Shown in pieces: positions 13,301 through 23,229 of a stretch of 64,000 bases of DNA (position 1 is the first letter of the stretch; each line of letters opens with the position of its first letter). A model generated the notes under the pieces. It saw nothing but the letters and a program-made list of their open reading frames with translations. It did no database searches and was not told where the DNA came from. Source of the stretch: Strigamia acuminata (lineage: Eukaryota; Arthropoda; Chilopoda; Geophilomorpha; Linotaeniidae); the NCBI GenBank assembly GCA_949358305.1, contig CASHSZ010000048.1:1-64000 (forward strand). Direction: 5' to 3'. Both the position numbers and the translations under genes were made by a program.

Positions 13301-14491
13301 CTTACATTGGAGCCTTCTACTAAGGTTTAAACACTATTTCTGAACATTCAGAGACATTGGTCTTGTGGTGTTTGTGCTAAGTCAACTGTGATGAGATCAA
13401 AAGTCTATTCTCCCAAATCATCGGTTAAATGTTTCTAAAACTTACATTGGAGCCTTCTACTAGGGTTTAAACACTATTTCTGAACATTCAGAGACATTGG
13501 TCTTGTGGTGTTTGTGCTAAGTCAACTGTGATGAGATCAAAAGTCTATTCTCCCAAATCATCGGTTGGATGTTTCTAAAACTTACATTGGAGCCTTCTAC
13601 TAAGGTTTAAACACTATTTCTGAACATTCAGAGACATTGGTCTTGTGGTGTTTGTGCTAAGTCAACTGTGATGAGATCAAAAGTCTATTCTCCCAAATCA
13701 TCGGTTGAATGTTTCTAAAACTTACATTGGAGCCTTCTACTAAGGTTTAAACACTATTTCTGAACATTCAGAGACATTGGTCTTGTGGTGTTTGTGCTAA
13801 GTCAACTGTGATGAGATCAAAAGTCTATTCTCCCAAATCATTGGTTGGATGTTTCTAAAACTTACATTGGAGCCTTCTACTAAGGTTTAAACACTATTTC
13901 TGAACATTCAGAGACATTGGTCTTGTGGTGTTTGTGCTAAGTCAACTGTGATGAGATCAAAAGTCTATTCTCCCAAATCATTGCTTGGATGTTGCTAAAA
14001 CTTACATTGAAGGCTTCTACTAAGGTTTAAACACTATTTCTGAACATTCAGAGACATTGGTCTTGTGGTGTTTGTGCTAAGTCAACTGTGATGAGATCAA
14101 AGTCTATTCTCTCAAATCATTGGTTGGATGTTTCTAAAACTTACATTGGAGCCTTCTACTAAGGTTTAAACACTATTTCTGAACATTCAGAGACATTGGT
14201 CTTGTGGTGTTTGTGCTAAGTCAACTGTGATGAGATCAAAAGTCTATTCTCCCAAATCATCGGTTGGATGTTTCTAAAACTTACATTGGAGCCTTCTACT
14301 AAGGTTTAAACACTATTTCTGAACATTCAGAGACATTGGTCTTGTGGTGTTTGTGCTAAGTCAACTGTGATGAGATCAAAAGTCTATTCTCCCAAATCAT
14401 TGGTTGGATGTTTCTAAAACTTACATTGGAGCCTTCTACTAAGGTTTAAACACTATTTCTGAACATTCAGAGACATTGGTCTTGTGGTGTT
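10340..14491. repeat. Right copy of the 8632-bp-offset duplication, truncated by BEL-1
   Basis: Counterpart of 1708-5859 with the same order of A, B and hybrid monomers. It ends where BEL-1 entered the array, so the original duplicated segment may have extended further right. Confidence 0.83.
14488..14491. other. Target-site duplication of BEL-1, left copy (TGTT)
   Basis: TGTT before the left LTR matches TGTT at 24699-24702 after the right LTR. Removing the element and one copy restores a normal satellite monomer reading GGTGTTTGTGCTAAG. The duplication covers monomer positions 51-54. Confidence 0.85.
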
Positions 14492-14938
14492 TGTTGCGGT
14501 CAGTCAACAGGAACAGAGAAGAACTGAGATGTGGCGATTCGAAACTCCCGCCAACAAACTCAAACGATCGTATAGTGAAATTCGTACGTGTACCGTGTGG
14601 AAATGCACTTGATTCGCCTCAAAATCTCCTGTTACATGAAGGTTTAACTGTTGGAAACACTTTTGCATGGTATCCAAGTGCTTGCTGATCCATTGGCCAG
14701 TCTGGGAAAAATGGTTTCCTACTCAGGACACATTGGAAATGGGTCAAAAGCAGGAAATACAAGAGTTAACATTAACACGACTATTTTAATCAAATATAAA
14801 ATGGCAACTCAATAATTACACATTATAATAGGATGGCACACGCCAAACCAATTGTTGGCAAATTACAATAAAGAAATACTCCGTTGCCACGGAAACGGAG
14901 GAAATGCAATTTCAAGCAAAGACAACAAATTACGAGAA

Positions 14939-14942
14939 ATGT
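14939..14942. other. Target-site duplication of the solo-LTR-like insert, left copy (ATGT)
   Basis: ATGT at 14939-14942 and 15986-15989. The uninterrupted LTR copy has a single ATGT at the matching place (around 23677-23680). Confidence 0.88.
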
Positions 14943-15985
14943 TGTCACGTCGTAGTCGACTTTTTAACAATGGTTTCGGAAATTTAAGAATTTCCAGGGA
15001 TTGTAATAACCAGAAAATTTAGGTTCGCAGGCGCTGCAACTCTTAAAACTTTGCCGGGGGTGGTAGCTAGGTTAAGACAGCGTCTATTCGTGAAATCTGT
15101 ATTTTATGGGTGCAGGATTCAATTCGGGCGCCGTACAAAATGGCGAACGTTGATACTTCGAATTTTAAGACCAAAACATCGCTCTTCACTAGGGAAAATG
15201 TCGTCATATGCTAGGCGTACTTACGAAGAGTATGTTTCTTCTCCTGAACACGCGCAAACGTTGGGTGAACGCGCAAACAGGTACCAAACCGCAGACAACG
15301 TCGTCGAACCGTCGATAATGAAATGAATACGCAATTGAGACGAGTATGAGTTCAAAATGTCTAGGCCGAGGAGGAAGTCACAGTCGTGGCATAAAATGTA
15401 TTGACGAATTGAGACCGTCGAATACGCCTTTTTTCCAGTAATTTGTACGCAAATAATGGGCAAATAATAAATGTTGTGGTTAGTTAGACTAACATGAGAA
15501 TTCGGGCTGCAATGTGACCGTATGCGTTGAGACGCAACATAATCGCACTTGGAAATCTTCCAGTTTAAGACAGAAGATGTTGACTAGTCGAAGGCGAAAA
15601 TTATTCTCTCTGTCAAAAATGTCTTGACAGAACAAGTCACCTCTGATCACATGTCAAAGGCCAAGTCAATTCCTAATGGGGACTGGGCAGAAAACAGGCG
15701 ATCAGGGGTGAAATATGTAAATTTAGAGCGCGATTATATCAACTTATTGCAGAATTCTCATGAATTGTCTGGATGGGGTGATTAAAACCAGGCCAAATTA
15801 AAGATAAATATCAAAAATAAGGAAAATAATATAAAATAAAATAATAAATTTAGATTTGGGAAAAATAAAATAATTTAGGGAAACTAGAACAATTTCTCAA
15901 TATGATTGGGGAAAATTTAAAGGAAAGGCGCAAAATGCGCTTAAAATTTTGAAAATTATTACTGTCTAAAGTCAGGACCGTGACA
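14943..15985. mobile_element. Solo LTR-like insertion (1043 bp) inside BEL-1 3' LTR
   Basis: Absent from the other BEL-1 LTR, so its ends are exact. It begins TGTCACG and ends CGTGACA (7-bp inverted ends with TG...CA) and is flanked by the 4-bp duplication ATGT. TG...CA ends with a 4-bp duplication suit a solo LTR of a Ty3/gypsy-type element left by LTR-LTR recombination. A plus-strand AATAAA at 15466-15471 followed by GT-rich sequence could be the LTR polyadenylation signal. Two open frames of 80-91 codons inside are not recognisable. A non-autonomous DNA transposon with short inverted ends is the alternative. No internal region, primer site or polypurine tract is present. Confidence 0.75.
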
Positions 15986-15989
15986 ATGT
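15986..15989. other. Target-site duplication of the solo-LTR-like insert, right copy (ATGT)
   Basis: Second copy of the duplication described at 14939-14942; the BEL-1 LTR sequence resumes directly with ATTAAAAATAATG. Confidence 0.88.
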
Positions 15990-17007
15990 ATTAAAAATAA
16001 TGTGTAATAGCTCAAAATGAGCACAAAAAACTCAGGAATAATAAAGTCTATCGTAACAACAAAATTCGTTAATCAAAACAATGAGAAAACAGCGAAAACA
16101 GTGATCGCTAAGCAGACAATTGGGCCTAACCAATCAAAGACAAGCAAAATGACATAATCATCAAGTTTGAATTCAAAGTCACACACAAAACCAAATAAGT
16201 AAAGATTTTGCATTGAAATACACTAAAACTAAATAGTACAAACACCAATTGAGATATAAAAACAAAACGACATGAAAGATTTACAAATCATCGGCAAAAT
16301 CCAACATGGCGTCCGGTAAACTCTACATTGGCGGCAAAACACAAGGTTTGAATTTCAACACAAGAAATAACTTATGTAAACACTTTGGAATAAGTAAATA
16401 AGTTCAGGAAATGTAATTTCCCGCAAACAAGACACGTTTTAATGAAAGAACACTTGAAATCAACCGCAAACCGAACGAAACGATCTTGGACGGCAACGCA
16501 CATGCGGGGTCCGTCACGATTGCTCGTAGCAGAAAAACGGCTGTTCCGGGACGAAATTAGAGTGCACGAATCAACAGATCACCCCCAAATTAGTCTAAAA
16601 CAATGTCAAAAACAATTCTAACCATCAAAATTCCGTCCAAACGGAAGGTTAGAAGTTTGAACAAAAACCGAACTAGAACTTGAAATATGACGTCACGTCA
16701 ATAACACTAGTGAACTGTTTAACGACAAATGCACCAAATTTCACCCGAAATCACACAAATTGATAGAAAATGAATAAAGTAACACAAAATCACGCAATAA
16801 ACACTAGAAATAAATGCAATAAACAATGGAATATCACATTTCATCAAACATCAGTATCTGAAAGCACTAAAAACATTTTAATAATGCAAAAATCCTGTAA
16901 ATAAAAACTGAAATGTTATGCAAAATAAAACACACTTTGGAAACATTTATTCAGACACAAATTGGCAATAAAAGTAGTTTCTAAATTATTCCACGTTGTT
17001 TGCAACA

Positions 17008-17065
17008 ACGAATTGCCAGCGAGAAAGAGAGAGAAGAGAGATGAGAGAAGTCTGCAAAACACACA
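17008..17065 (-). other. BEL-1 interval between stop codon and 3' LTR: pyrimidine-rich tract
   Basis: Read in element orientation, this 58-nt stretch is mostly C and T and ends CGCTGGCAATTCGT directly against the LTR. A canonical element has a polypurine tract here, which primes plus-strand DNA synthesis. BEL-2 has the same type of sequence at its 3' LTR (49318-49370), with GGCAATTCG conserved. Confidence 0.7.
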
Positions 17066-20000
17066 TCAATCAAGTTCAAGGGCTCTAATATGCCTTACAG
17101 AACGACGCAACTCTCTTCCATCGGGAAGCACAACACTAACGATGCGAATTAGTCCATCATCGCCAGGAAACACTTGTTTTATCCTGGCAAGAGGCCAAAA
17201 GTAAGGGTTGGTTCCCATCTTTTCAAGAAGAACAATCTGGTCAATTTTGGGGTTTTGAAAAGACTTATCTCCTTTGACCTCGTAAAAGTTTCTTAACTGC
17301 ATCAAGTAACTGTGTTTCCATATACTCCAAAAATCCCAAATGAACTGTCTTCTTTTCTTGTCGAGTTTTCGAAGGTCACTTTTCTTGATTGCATTCAAGG
17401 TCTTGTTGATCATGTATTTCGGCATACCTCCCGTTAAAAAGTTTTCAGGTGAAAGGATTCTGCCGCCGTCTATATTTTCGTGTACATACGACAAAGGTCG
17501 TGAATTCAACACGGAGCTGATCTCAAGAACCAAGGTTTGTAGGGTTTCCAAATCCACAGTGTGTCGCAATAAAGTTTTCCGCAATTTATCCTTGACTGAG
17601 CGGACTAGTCTCTCCCAAGCTCCTCCCATCCACGGTGAGAGCGGAGGGATAAATGTCCATACAATCCTTTTCTCAGACAGAAATGTTTTTATGTCCGAAC
17701 GGCCAATCAGTTTTCCCCATGACTGAATTTGTGTACTTCCTTTTTCAAAGGTTTTACTGTTGTCCGAGAAGACTTTTGCTGGACAACCGTAACGAGCACA
17801 AAATCGTCTGAAGGCCAATAAGAATTTCTCAGTGGATAAATCTTCGGACACTTCGAGATGTAAACTTCGCGTAACCATACAAGTGAATAATAAAATGTAT
17901 GTTTTCTTCAATCGTTTTTTGTCCTTTCCCACAAAAATAGGTCCTAAATGATCGATTCCGGTGTGTTGAAAAGGAGCTGCTGGGGTTACTCTTTCTTTCG
18001 GTAATTCTCCAGTAGACGGATTATTTCTTGCAAGTTTAGTCCTTCTGCAAACGGAACATTCTCTTATCACAGTCTGAATGGTCCTGCGTCCTCGGAGAAC
18101 CCAAAATTTCTCACGAATTCGGTAAAGCGTTTCACTCAAATCTCCATGCATGAGATCAAGATGAGTCTTGCGAATAATTAGTCTAGTTACCCAACTTTCG
18201 TTGTGTAAAAGAATCGGGTATTTTTCGTCAAATGAAAGCAAAGACAATCTCAGTCTGCTGCGCAAACGTAAAAGTCCATCCTCATCTAAGAAATATTCGA
18301 AATTTTTCAAAGGGGATGATCTCTCAACTTCAGTCTTGTTTTTCACAGCTTCGATCTCTTCTCGAAAATAGATTTCCTGTGAAAATTGAAGAATCCTAAT
18401 TTGACTAGATTCCATTTCGCGTTGCGCGAGATCTTCGCCGCGAAAACGATGAGATTTCCAGCGCAAAATGTACGAAAATACTCTAACCAGACGATTGAAG
18501 TTGCGAAATCTTTTGAAAAATTTGCTCAAAAACGTTTCTTTAACTTGAACATTCATAACCACAATCTTTATTTCTTCTTCGGGTAGTTTTTCTTGCACGA
18601 CCTCGACTTTTTCGATTTTAGAAACGTCCACGCCGTTCCACCAAAGTTTATTTGTCATTAATGTTTTTGCATCGTGTGGTCGTGTAAGTAGATCTGCAGG
18701 ATTGAACTCTGTCGGAATATGTGACCATTGGCTTGCGTCAGACGATGAAACAATTTCCTGAACGCGGTTAGAAACATAAGGCTTCCACTCATTTTTCTTC
18801 GAATTTATCCAAGCCAAAGTTATGGTGGAATCAGAAAAATATTGAATGGTTTTGATTGGATAACCTGGCAGAAAGTTATTTGTCAAATACTGACACATCC
18901 GTACACCAACGACCGCAGCAGTTAATTCAAGTCTAGGCAAGGTAATCTTTTTTGCAGGGGCTAGTCTACATTTGCTGAGTAGCAAAGTTCTTTTTCCTTT
19001 GTTGTTGACGATGAAAATTGCACATCCAAAGGCTTTAGTGCTGGCATCACAGAAAACTTCAATACTCAACTCTTCATTAGAATAGGTTTCTAACCATCGA
19101 GGTACCTTATAGTCTTTTAATTTCTGGATGTCTCGACTCCATTCGTCAATCTCTTGCTTTTCTGAGTCCGAAATTCTTCCGTCCCAGTTCTTTGTACGTA
19201 AACAAATGTCTTGAAGAAGGAGTCTCATTTTCAAAACGACTGGAGAAATGAGTCCCATCGGATCGAAAATAGAGGCTACCAAAGAGAGAACTTCACGTCT
19301 TGTGTTCGGAATAATGTCCATTTGTGGAATCCTGAACATGAGGACGTCTTCTTGCGTGTCCCATAAAATTCCAAGCATTTTTATCACTCCCTGTTCACAG
19401 AATCCGTCACTTCTCATGTGAAATCCCTTTTCTTTGATGTCATTGAAAACCTTTTCATTGGCTGTTGCCCATTTTACAAGTGGGAGTTTCCCATCATCTA
19501 AAATCATTTTTAATTCTTCACAATGTTTTGTTGTGTCTGTCGTGTGATCACCTCCAGAAGTTAAATCATCCATGTATATCCCGGCGTCAAGTGCATCAAC
19601 TTCTTTCGGATGTGTCTCTTTGTATTGATCAGCTTGTTTCCGAATTGTTGCGCACAGGAGAAAAGGAGAGGAAATAACTCCAAATGGTACGACTATCATC
19701 CTCAAAATCATAATATTATTCCACAAATTTCTCCACGAATAGGGGTTCTTGAAATATTGCTTCGAAACCCACAAAAAACGCAGAAAGTTCCTATGTGTGG
19801 GGTTTATCATTACTTGGAGGAATGCTTGTTTAATGTCAGCAATGATTGGAATGCAATACAATCTGAATCTGACCATCACCAATATCAAATCTGGATTCAA
19901 AGATGGTCCAGGAAAAAGGCAGTCATTTAATGATCGTTTTCCTTTTTTCGCAGACGACGCATTGAATACGACTCTGAATTTCGTTGTTTCCCGGTCCTCT

Positions 20001-22318
20001 TTGATCACTGGATGATGTGGAATGTTATATGTCCCTTTCTTTAGGAACCGTTCTTCAGTTGGAACTTCCTCAGCGTGGTTTTCTTCAATGTATTGCCACA
20101 TTGAGTCGTCATATCGCTTCTTATAATCGTCATTTGAGTCGATTCTCTTCAATGTGTTGGCTAATTGGTTAAGTGCGAGCTCCCAGTTTGAGTCCAAGTC
20201 AGTTTCTTGTCCATTAAAAGGCAGCATCACCTCGTATCTTCCGTCATCGAGACGTTTTGTCGTGGCTTCAAATCGATCTCTTGTGAAATCGGATTCTTTT
20301 TCACCAGCATTAATCCCAATTGCCTCTAAATTCCAAAGTTTGTCCAATTGTTCATGGATTTCTATGTTGCAAGTATTACAACATGAAGTCAAATCAGCTT
20401 CATCTTCGAATAAATCCGTATTTCCGGCTGCTCCGATAAGCACCCATCCAAATAACGTATTTATGAGTCCAAGATCGTCGTTGATTTTCTTTTTGCCATC
20501 TTTAATGACTTTCCACCAGGCATCAACTCCCAAAAGAATGTCTATTTGAGATGTCTTGGCTGGCAGATCTTCGGCAAGTTCAAGATTCAGCTTCTTCACC
20601 TTTTCTATTACCGATGCATTCAAAATGCCTTGCACTTTCGGCAAATTTTCCACTGAAAGCATTGATAATTTGAAGTTTTGTGCGTCATTTTTGCTTTGAA
20701 GAGTAACGTTGTATACGTCGTAATCAGTGGCAGCAGGCATAGAATCGTTGAACCGTTGTGTGGTCGCAGAAATACTGCCGCACTTCTTCAGTTTTAGTCG
20801 GTTCACCAGTTCAGTTGTAATGAATGACCGATGGCTACCCGGGTCAATCATGCCTCGGATGTGGTGTGAACCTCCAGATTTGGTTTTGAGGTCAGCAACA
20901 AAAATCATAAGTTGAAGAGAAGTGGATATCGCGCACGAGACGTGTGTGGTCACTTGCGACTCCTTGGGTTTCTCTGTCGGACTTGGAGAATTGTTCACCT
21001 CAGACTTCTTACAAATGGTTGAATGGTGTCTTCCGCCACAATGCTTGCAGGAAAACTTCACTTTGCAGTCACCAACGCAATGACCTGTTCGAAAACAATT
21101 AAAGCAAAGTCTGTTTTTCTTTATCAATTCAATCTTTGCATTGATTTCGAACTCCTTTTTGCAAGAACCGCTCAAATGGTCTTCTTGACAAAAAATGCAC
21201 TTGAGTGCCTTGGAATTCGCAGACTTGTTCTCTTGTCTCGACTCTGTCTTCACTTTGGAGCTTGAAGACGATTTTGAGTCTTGCGTCGCGGTGCAAGTCG
21301 TCATGGATCCTTTAACTTTAGCCTTTTCAACTTCAGACTTTTCCTTCTTTGCTTTTTCAGATGGAGAAACAGCTTCAGTGCGTTCTGCCATAGCTACTTC
21401 CTTTTGAAAAAAGTCAAGCAAAGTCAAAATGTCCTTGCAAGACAGTCCATGGACTTGGTAAAAACGCAAAGTCATTGGAGCAGGAAACTTGCTAAGAATG
21501 TCCGGCATCAGAAATGCACCAGATGTCCGTACAGGAATCTTCAGTTGCTCAAGAAGTCGTATTGTTGAAGAAATTTTCGTCAAATTTGCTTTCAACACCT
21601 TTGTCGGGTATATGCTTGAAACAGTCTTCAAGTCTCGAATGGATTGGATGAGAGCCGTCTGTTGTGCATCCTCATCGCCATAGTTACGATCAAGTTCTTC
21701 CCGTGCCAAGTCATAGGATTCCTCGATCAAAGGAAAGGTGGAAATCAAAGCCGCAGCCTCACCGGTACACATAGTTTGAAGGTATTGCAACTTTTCAACA
21801 CTGCTCAGATCTGGGTCATTATGCACAGAAGTTTCAAAGTTGCTCTTAAACGTCTTGTATTTGATTATCTCCCCGTCAAACTTTACAGATTCAAGTTTGG
21901 GCAACTTGGAATTCTTGCGGAAAGAAGTCGAAGTATTCAGGGATGTATTTGCACCGGAAACTGTAGACATGTTGAGTCTTCCTCCAAGGGTTGGAAGAGA
22001 CCGCTTTGAAACCTCCCACCTTCTTCGGAGAAGTTCCACTCTCGTTTGTGATGATTCCAGTTTCTCGACACTCTCAAGGTAAAACGCGTGCTCACAGTAG
22101 ACTTGAAGCTCGTTCAGGCCATTTACAACGCGTGTCTCTTTCAGATTCGCAGTAAGCAGAAGCGCTTCTAACTCTCCTGGATCGCTCGTCTTCTCCGACA
22201 AAGACAGCAAGTCGTTGAGAGATGAAAGTTGTGCTTCCCACCTGGTCTCTAGTATTTCAATTTGCTCCACAGTGAGTAAATCGCGTTCAGAAGTTTCTGT
22301 ATCTCTATCTCTCTCCAT
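17066..22318 (-). CDS. gag-pol: BEL-1 Gag-Pol polyprotein (1750 aa), intact
   Basis: Single open frame encoding the capsid and the replication enzymes of a BEL/Pao retrotransposon. Residues about 130-285 resemble the DUF1759 gag domain. Three zinc knuckles follow: C374/C377/H381/C386, C405/C408/H413/C418 and C424/C427/H431/C436. An A17-type aspartic protease region (about 455-620) has D492-P-G-S in place of the usual D-S/T-G. RT has D828 (ADIKQAF) and YMDD at 915-918. RNase H has D1091, E1131, D1163 and D1209. Integrase has zinc-site residues including H1391, C1421 and C1424 and the triad D1456, D1519, E1569. A DUF5641-like C-terminus covers about 1640-1748. The ATG at 22318 has G at -3 and +4 and follows a GCCGTGAATTTG block shared with BEL-2. 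No stop or frameshift interrupts it, so the copy may be functional if the DPG protease is active. Confidence 0.95.
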   Translation of the reverse strand: MERDRDTETSERDLLTVEQIEILETRWEAQLSSLNDLLSLSEKTSDPGELEALLLTANLKETRVVNGLNELQVYCEHAFYLESVEKLESSQTRVELLRRRWEVSKRSLPTLGGRLNMSTVSGANTSLNTSTSFRKNSKLPKLESVKFDGEIIKYKTFKSNFETSVHNDPDLSSVEKLQYLQTMCTGEAAALISTFPLIEESYDLAREELDRNYGDEDAQQTALIQSIRDLKTVSSIYPTKVLKANLTKISSTIRLLEQLKIPVRTSGAFLMPDILSKFPAPMTLRFYQVHGLSCKDILTLLDFFQKEVAMAERTEAVSPSEKAKKEKSEVEKAKVKGSMTTCTATQDSKSSSSSKVKTESRQENKSANSKALKCIFCQEDHLSGSCKKEFEINAKIELIKKNRLCFNCFRTGHCVGDCKVKFSCKHCGGRHHSTICKKSEVNNSPSPTEKPKESQVTTHVSCAISTSLQLMIFVADLKTKSGGSHHIRGMIDPGSHRSFITTELVNRLKLKKCGSISATTQRFNDSMPAATDYDVYNVTLQSKNDAQNFKLSMLSVENLPKVQGILNASVIEKVKKLNLELAEDLPAKTSQIDILLGVDAWWKVIKDGKKKINDDLGLINTLFGWVLIGAAGNTDLFEDEADLTSCCNTCNIEIHEQLDKLWNLEAIGINAGEKESDFTRDRFEATTKRLDDGRYEVMLPFNGQETDLDSNWELALNQLANTLKRIDSNDDYKKRYDDSMWQYIEENHAEEVPTEERFLKKGTYNIPHHPVIKEDRETTKFRVVFNASSAKKGKRSLNDCLFPGPSLNPDLILVMVRFRLYCIPIIADIKQAFLQVMINPTHRNFLRFLWVSKQYFKNPYSWRNLWNNIMILRMIVVPFGVISSPFLLCATIRKQADQYKETHPKEVDALDAGIYMDDLTSGGDHTTDTTKHCEELKMILDDGKLPLVKWATANEKVFNDIKEKGFHMRSDGFCEQGVIKMLGILWDTQEDVLMFRIPQMDIIPNTRREVLSLVASIFDPMGLISPVVLKMRLLLQDICLRTKNWDGRISDSEKQEIDEWSRDIQKLKDYKVPRWLETYSNEELSIEVFCDASTKAFGCAIFIVNNKGKRTLLLSKCRLAPAKKITLPRLELTAAVVGVRMCQYLTNNFLPGYPIKTIQYFSDSTITLAWINSKKNEWKPYVSNRVQEIVSSSDASQWSHIPTEFNPADLLTRPHDAKTLMTNKLWWNGVDVSKIEKVEVVQEKLPEEEIKIVVMNVQVKETFLSKFFKRFRNFNRLVRVFSYILRWKSHRFRGEDLAQREMESSQIRILQFSQEIYFREEIEAVKNKTEVERSSPLKNFEYFLDEDGLLRLRSRLRLSLLSFDEKYPILLHNESWVTRLIIRKTHLDLMHGDLSETLYRIREKFWVLRGRRTIQTVIRECSVCRRTKLARNNPSTGELPKERVTPAAPFQHTGIDHLGPIFVGKDKKRLKKTYILLFTCMVTRSLHLEVSEDLSTEKFLLAFRRFCARYGCPAKVFSDNSKTFEKGSTQIQSWGKLIGRSDIKTFLSEKRIVWTFIPPLSPWMGGAWERLVRSVKDKLRKTLLRHTVDLETLQTLVLEISSVLNSRPLSYVHENIDGGRILSPENFLTGGMPKYMINKTLNAIKKSDLRKLDKKRRQFIWDFWSIWKHSYLMQLRNFYEVKGDKSFQNPKIDQIVLLEKMGTNPYFWPLARIKQVFPGDDGLIRIVSVVLPDGRELRRSVRHIRALELD

Positions 22319-22663
22319 CTCAAATTCACGGCTGTAAATTATGAAACAGAAGATAATATTTTGAACAACAAAACACTTCGCTTTAAACTTAAAAAGAATA
22401 TAACTTAAACTTTATACTTGAAAAGAATAAAATTCACAATCATTCACTTTAAAAGAACAGAATTTTTCAAAGTTTTCTTGCCCAAACGACAAAAAACCTT
22501 GAAAATACACAAGAATATCGAGTGTTTTAGCAATCAAGGATGCCAAAACAAACGAGCGACCTTGATCACGTATTAAAAACGTGACTCAAAAAGTCCTGCA
22601 CAAGTTTGAAATACTTCGGCGATTCGTTTTGAACGAATGTCACCAAAGTTGACTATCAAAATT

Positions 22664-23200
22664 TCACGATAATAACTGACAGCTCTTGCAATGAGAGACT
22701 GAACAGTTTCTAACTCCAAAAAATCTAAATCTCCCCTGGTTAAGCCAGTTATATGGAGATGCATGCACAAAATTCAAGAAAGCACTTGAAAAATTCACAA
22801 TAAAATACACTTTCAGTGAATTTTCCCTCAAAACTAGCTTAGGAAACAGCAAAAACAGCTTTGAAATACCCAATACAATACCCTCATGCAACCAAAATCT
22901 TAAAAATACAAGCACTGAATGCAAAACACAAGAATAAGCAATTATTTCAGGGGCAAATCGGCTTTCCAGCACAGCGCGTTGTGTAATCCAAGATGTCGAC
23001 CGAAGAATCTCGTTGCTTGCACAGAAATGTTCGTGATCGACGCCAAATAAATCCCCGTTGTGGCTGTTGCCACGTTGAACGACGACCATTCTAGCAGACG
23101 ACGACTCACAGACGTAATTTCCGTCAATCGCACCAGACGCACGGTTGAACGTATCAAATGATGAACCGGAAAAAACCCACAAGAAGCAGACGAAATCCAT
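22664..23200 (-). CDS. Possible leader reading frame of BEL-1 (178 aa, unrecognised)
   Basis: Starts at an ATG (23200-23198) in good context (ACCATGG) that lies within the primer-binding-site region. It is a hydrophobic protein rich in F, V and L that I do not recognise. The BEL-2 leader holds a frame that aligns for about 90 codons, sharing stretches such as TQRAVL, SRFAP and LHEGIVLGI, with gaps that are multiples of three. However, BEL-2 lacks the equivalent ATG and leaves this frame after LHEGIVLGI. It could be a real small protein, a decayed one, or RNA-level conservation that happens to be open. Confidence 0.3.
   Translation of the reverse strand: MDFVCFLWVFSGSSFDTFNRASGAIDGNYVCESSSARMVVVQRGNSHNGDLFGVDHEHFCASNEILRSTSWITQRAVLESRFAPEIIAYSCVLHSVLVFLRFWLHEGIVLGISKLFLLFPKLVLRENSLKVYFIVNFSSAFLNFVHASPYNWLNQGRFRFFGVRNCSVSHCKSCQLLS
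22717..22767 (-). promoter_or_regulatory. Conserved leader stem-loop block, BEL-1
   Basis: A 51-nt block that differs from BEL-2 (36906-36956) at one base while flanking leader sequence is strongly diverged. In element orientation it begins with the palindrome TGCATGCA, followed by outer arms ATCTCC/GGAGAT and inner arms CTGG/CCAG that can form a nested stem-loop. Palindromic loops and stem-loops between primer site and gag serve genome dimerisation or packaging in retroviruses; that role here is inference. Confidence 0.6.
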
Positions 23201-23214
23201 GGTCACGTGCACCA
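23194..23214 (-). other. BEL-1 primer-binding site, tRNA-His-like
   Basis: In element orientation the sequence TGGTGCACGTGACC starts 15 nt after the 5' LTR. It resembles the complement of the 3' end of animal tRNA-His as I recall it (TGGTGCCGTGACC), with one extra or changed base after TGGTGC. The BEL-2 site at the same spacing is a closer match. The 15-nt offset is larger than the usual 0-5 nt. Confidence 0.6.
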
Positions 23215-23229
23215 AAAATTCTTATTCGA

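Larger units (their letters stand above)
1..14491. repeat. Satellite array 1 (140/147-bp monomers)
   Basis: Head-to-tail satellite of about 103 monomers with no gene in it. Monomers begin at 1, 141, 281, 421, 568, 715 and so on. Type A is 140 bp. Type B is 147 bp and replaces the middle of the unit with a segment holding a run of nine T between A-rich tracts (for example 421-567). A 139-bp variant lacks one A (7941-8079), and another lacks the C of AAGTCAACT (1289-1427). The first 70 bp or so of every monomer, including an 8-bp GTTTAAAC palindrome at monomer positions 7-14, is nearly invariant. The array is cut at its right end by BEL-1 inside a monomer. A centromeric or other heterochromatic satellite is a reasonable inference, but the sequence alone does not show it. 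Confidence 0.97.
14492..17007 (-). repeat. BEL-1 3' LTR (split by a solo-LTR-like insertion)
   Basis: Same 1469 bp as 23230-24698, plus 1047 extra bp (1043-bp insert and 4-bp duplication) at 14943-15989. Terminal inverted repeats are TGTTGC/GCAACA. A minus-strand ATTAAA (plus-strand TTTAAT at 14785-14790) is a candidate polyadenylation signal. A short hairpin with arms at 14879-14885 and 14894-14900 is shared with the LTR of BEL-2. Short open frames inside the LTR recur in both copies only because the LTRs are identical; I do not call them genes. Confidence 0.93.
22319..23229 (-). other. BEL-1 5' leader (911 nt)
   Basis: Untranslated region between the 5' LTR and the Gag-Pol start, as long as the BEL-2 leader (910 nt). 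It holds the primer-binding site, a leader reading frame and a 51-nt block almost identical to BEL-2, listed separately. The rest is AT-rich and aligns with BEL-2 only in patches. Confidence 0.85.

Noticed and set aside
1-14491. Regular direct repeats resembling a CRISPR array
   Set aside because: Repeat units of 140-147 bp abut with no unique spacers, and there are no cas genes. This is satellite DNA.
14476-14688. 70-codon plus-strand frame, repeated at 23145-23426
   Set aside because: It lies in the BEL-1 LTR, antisense to the element, and recurs only because the LTRs are duplicated. It starts in satellite sequence in one copy and leader sequence in the other.
14943-15985. A full gypsy element in the BEL-1 LTR
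   Set aside because: Only 1043 bp with no gag-pol motifs and no internal LTR pair.
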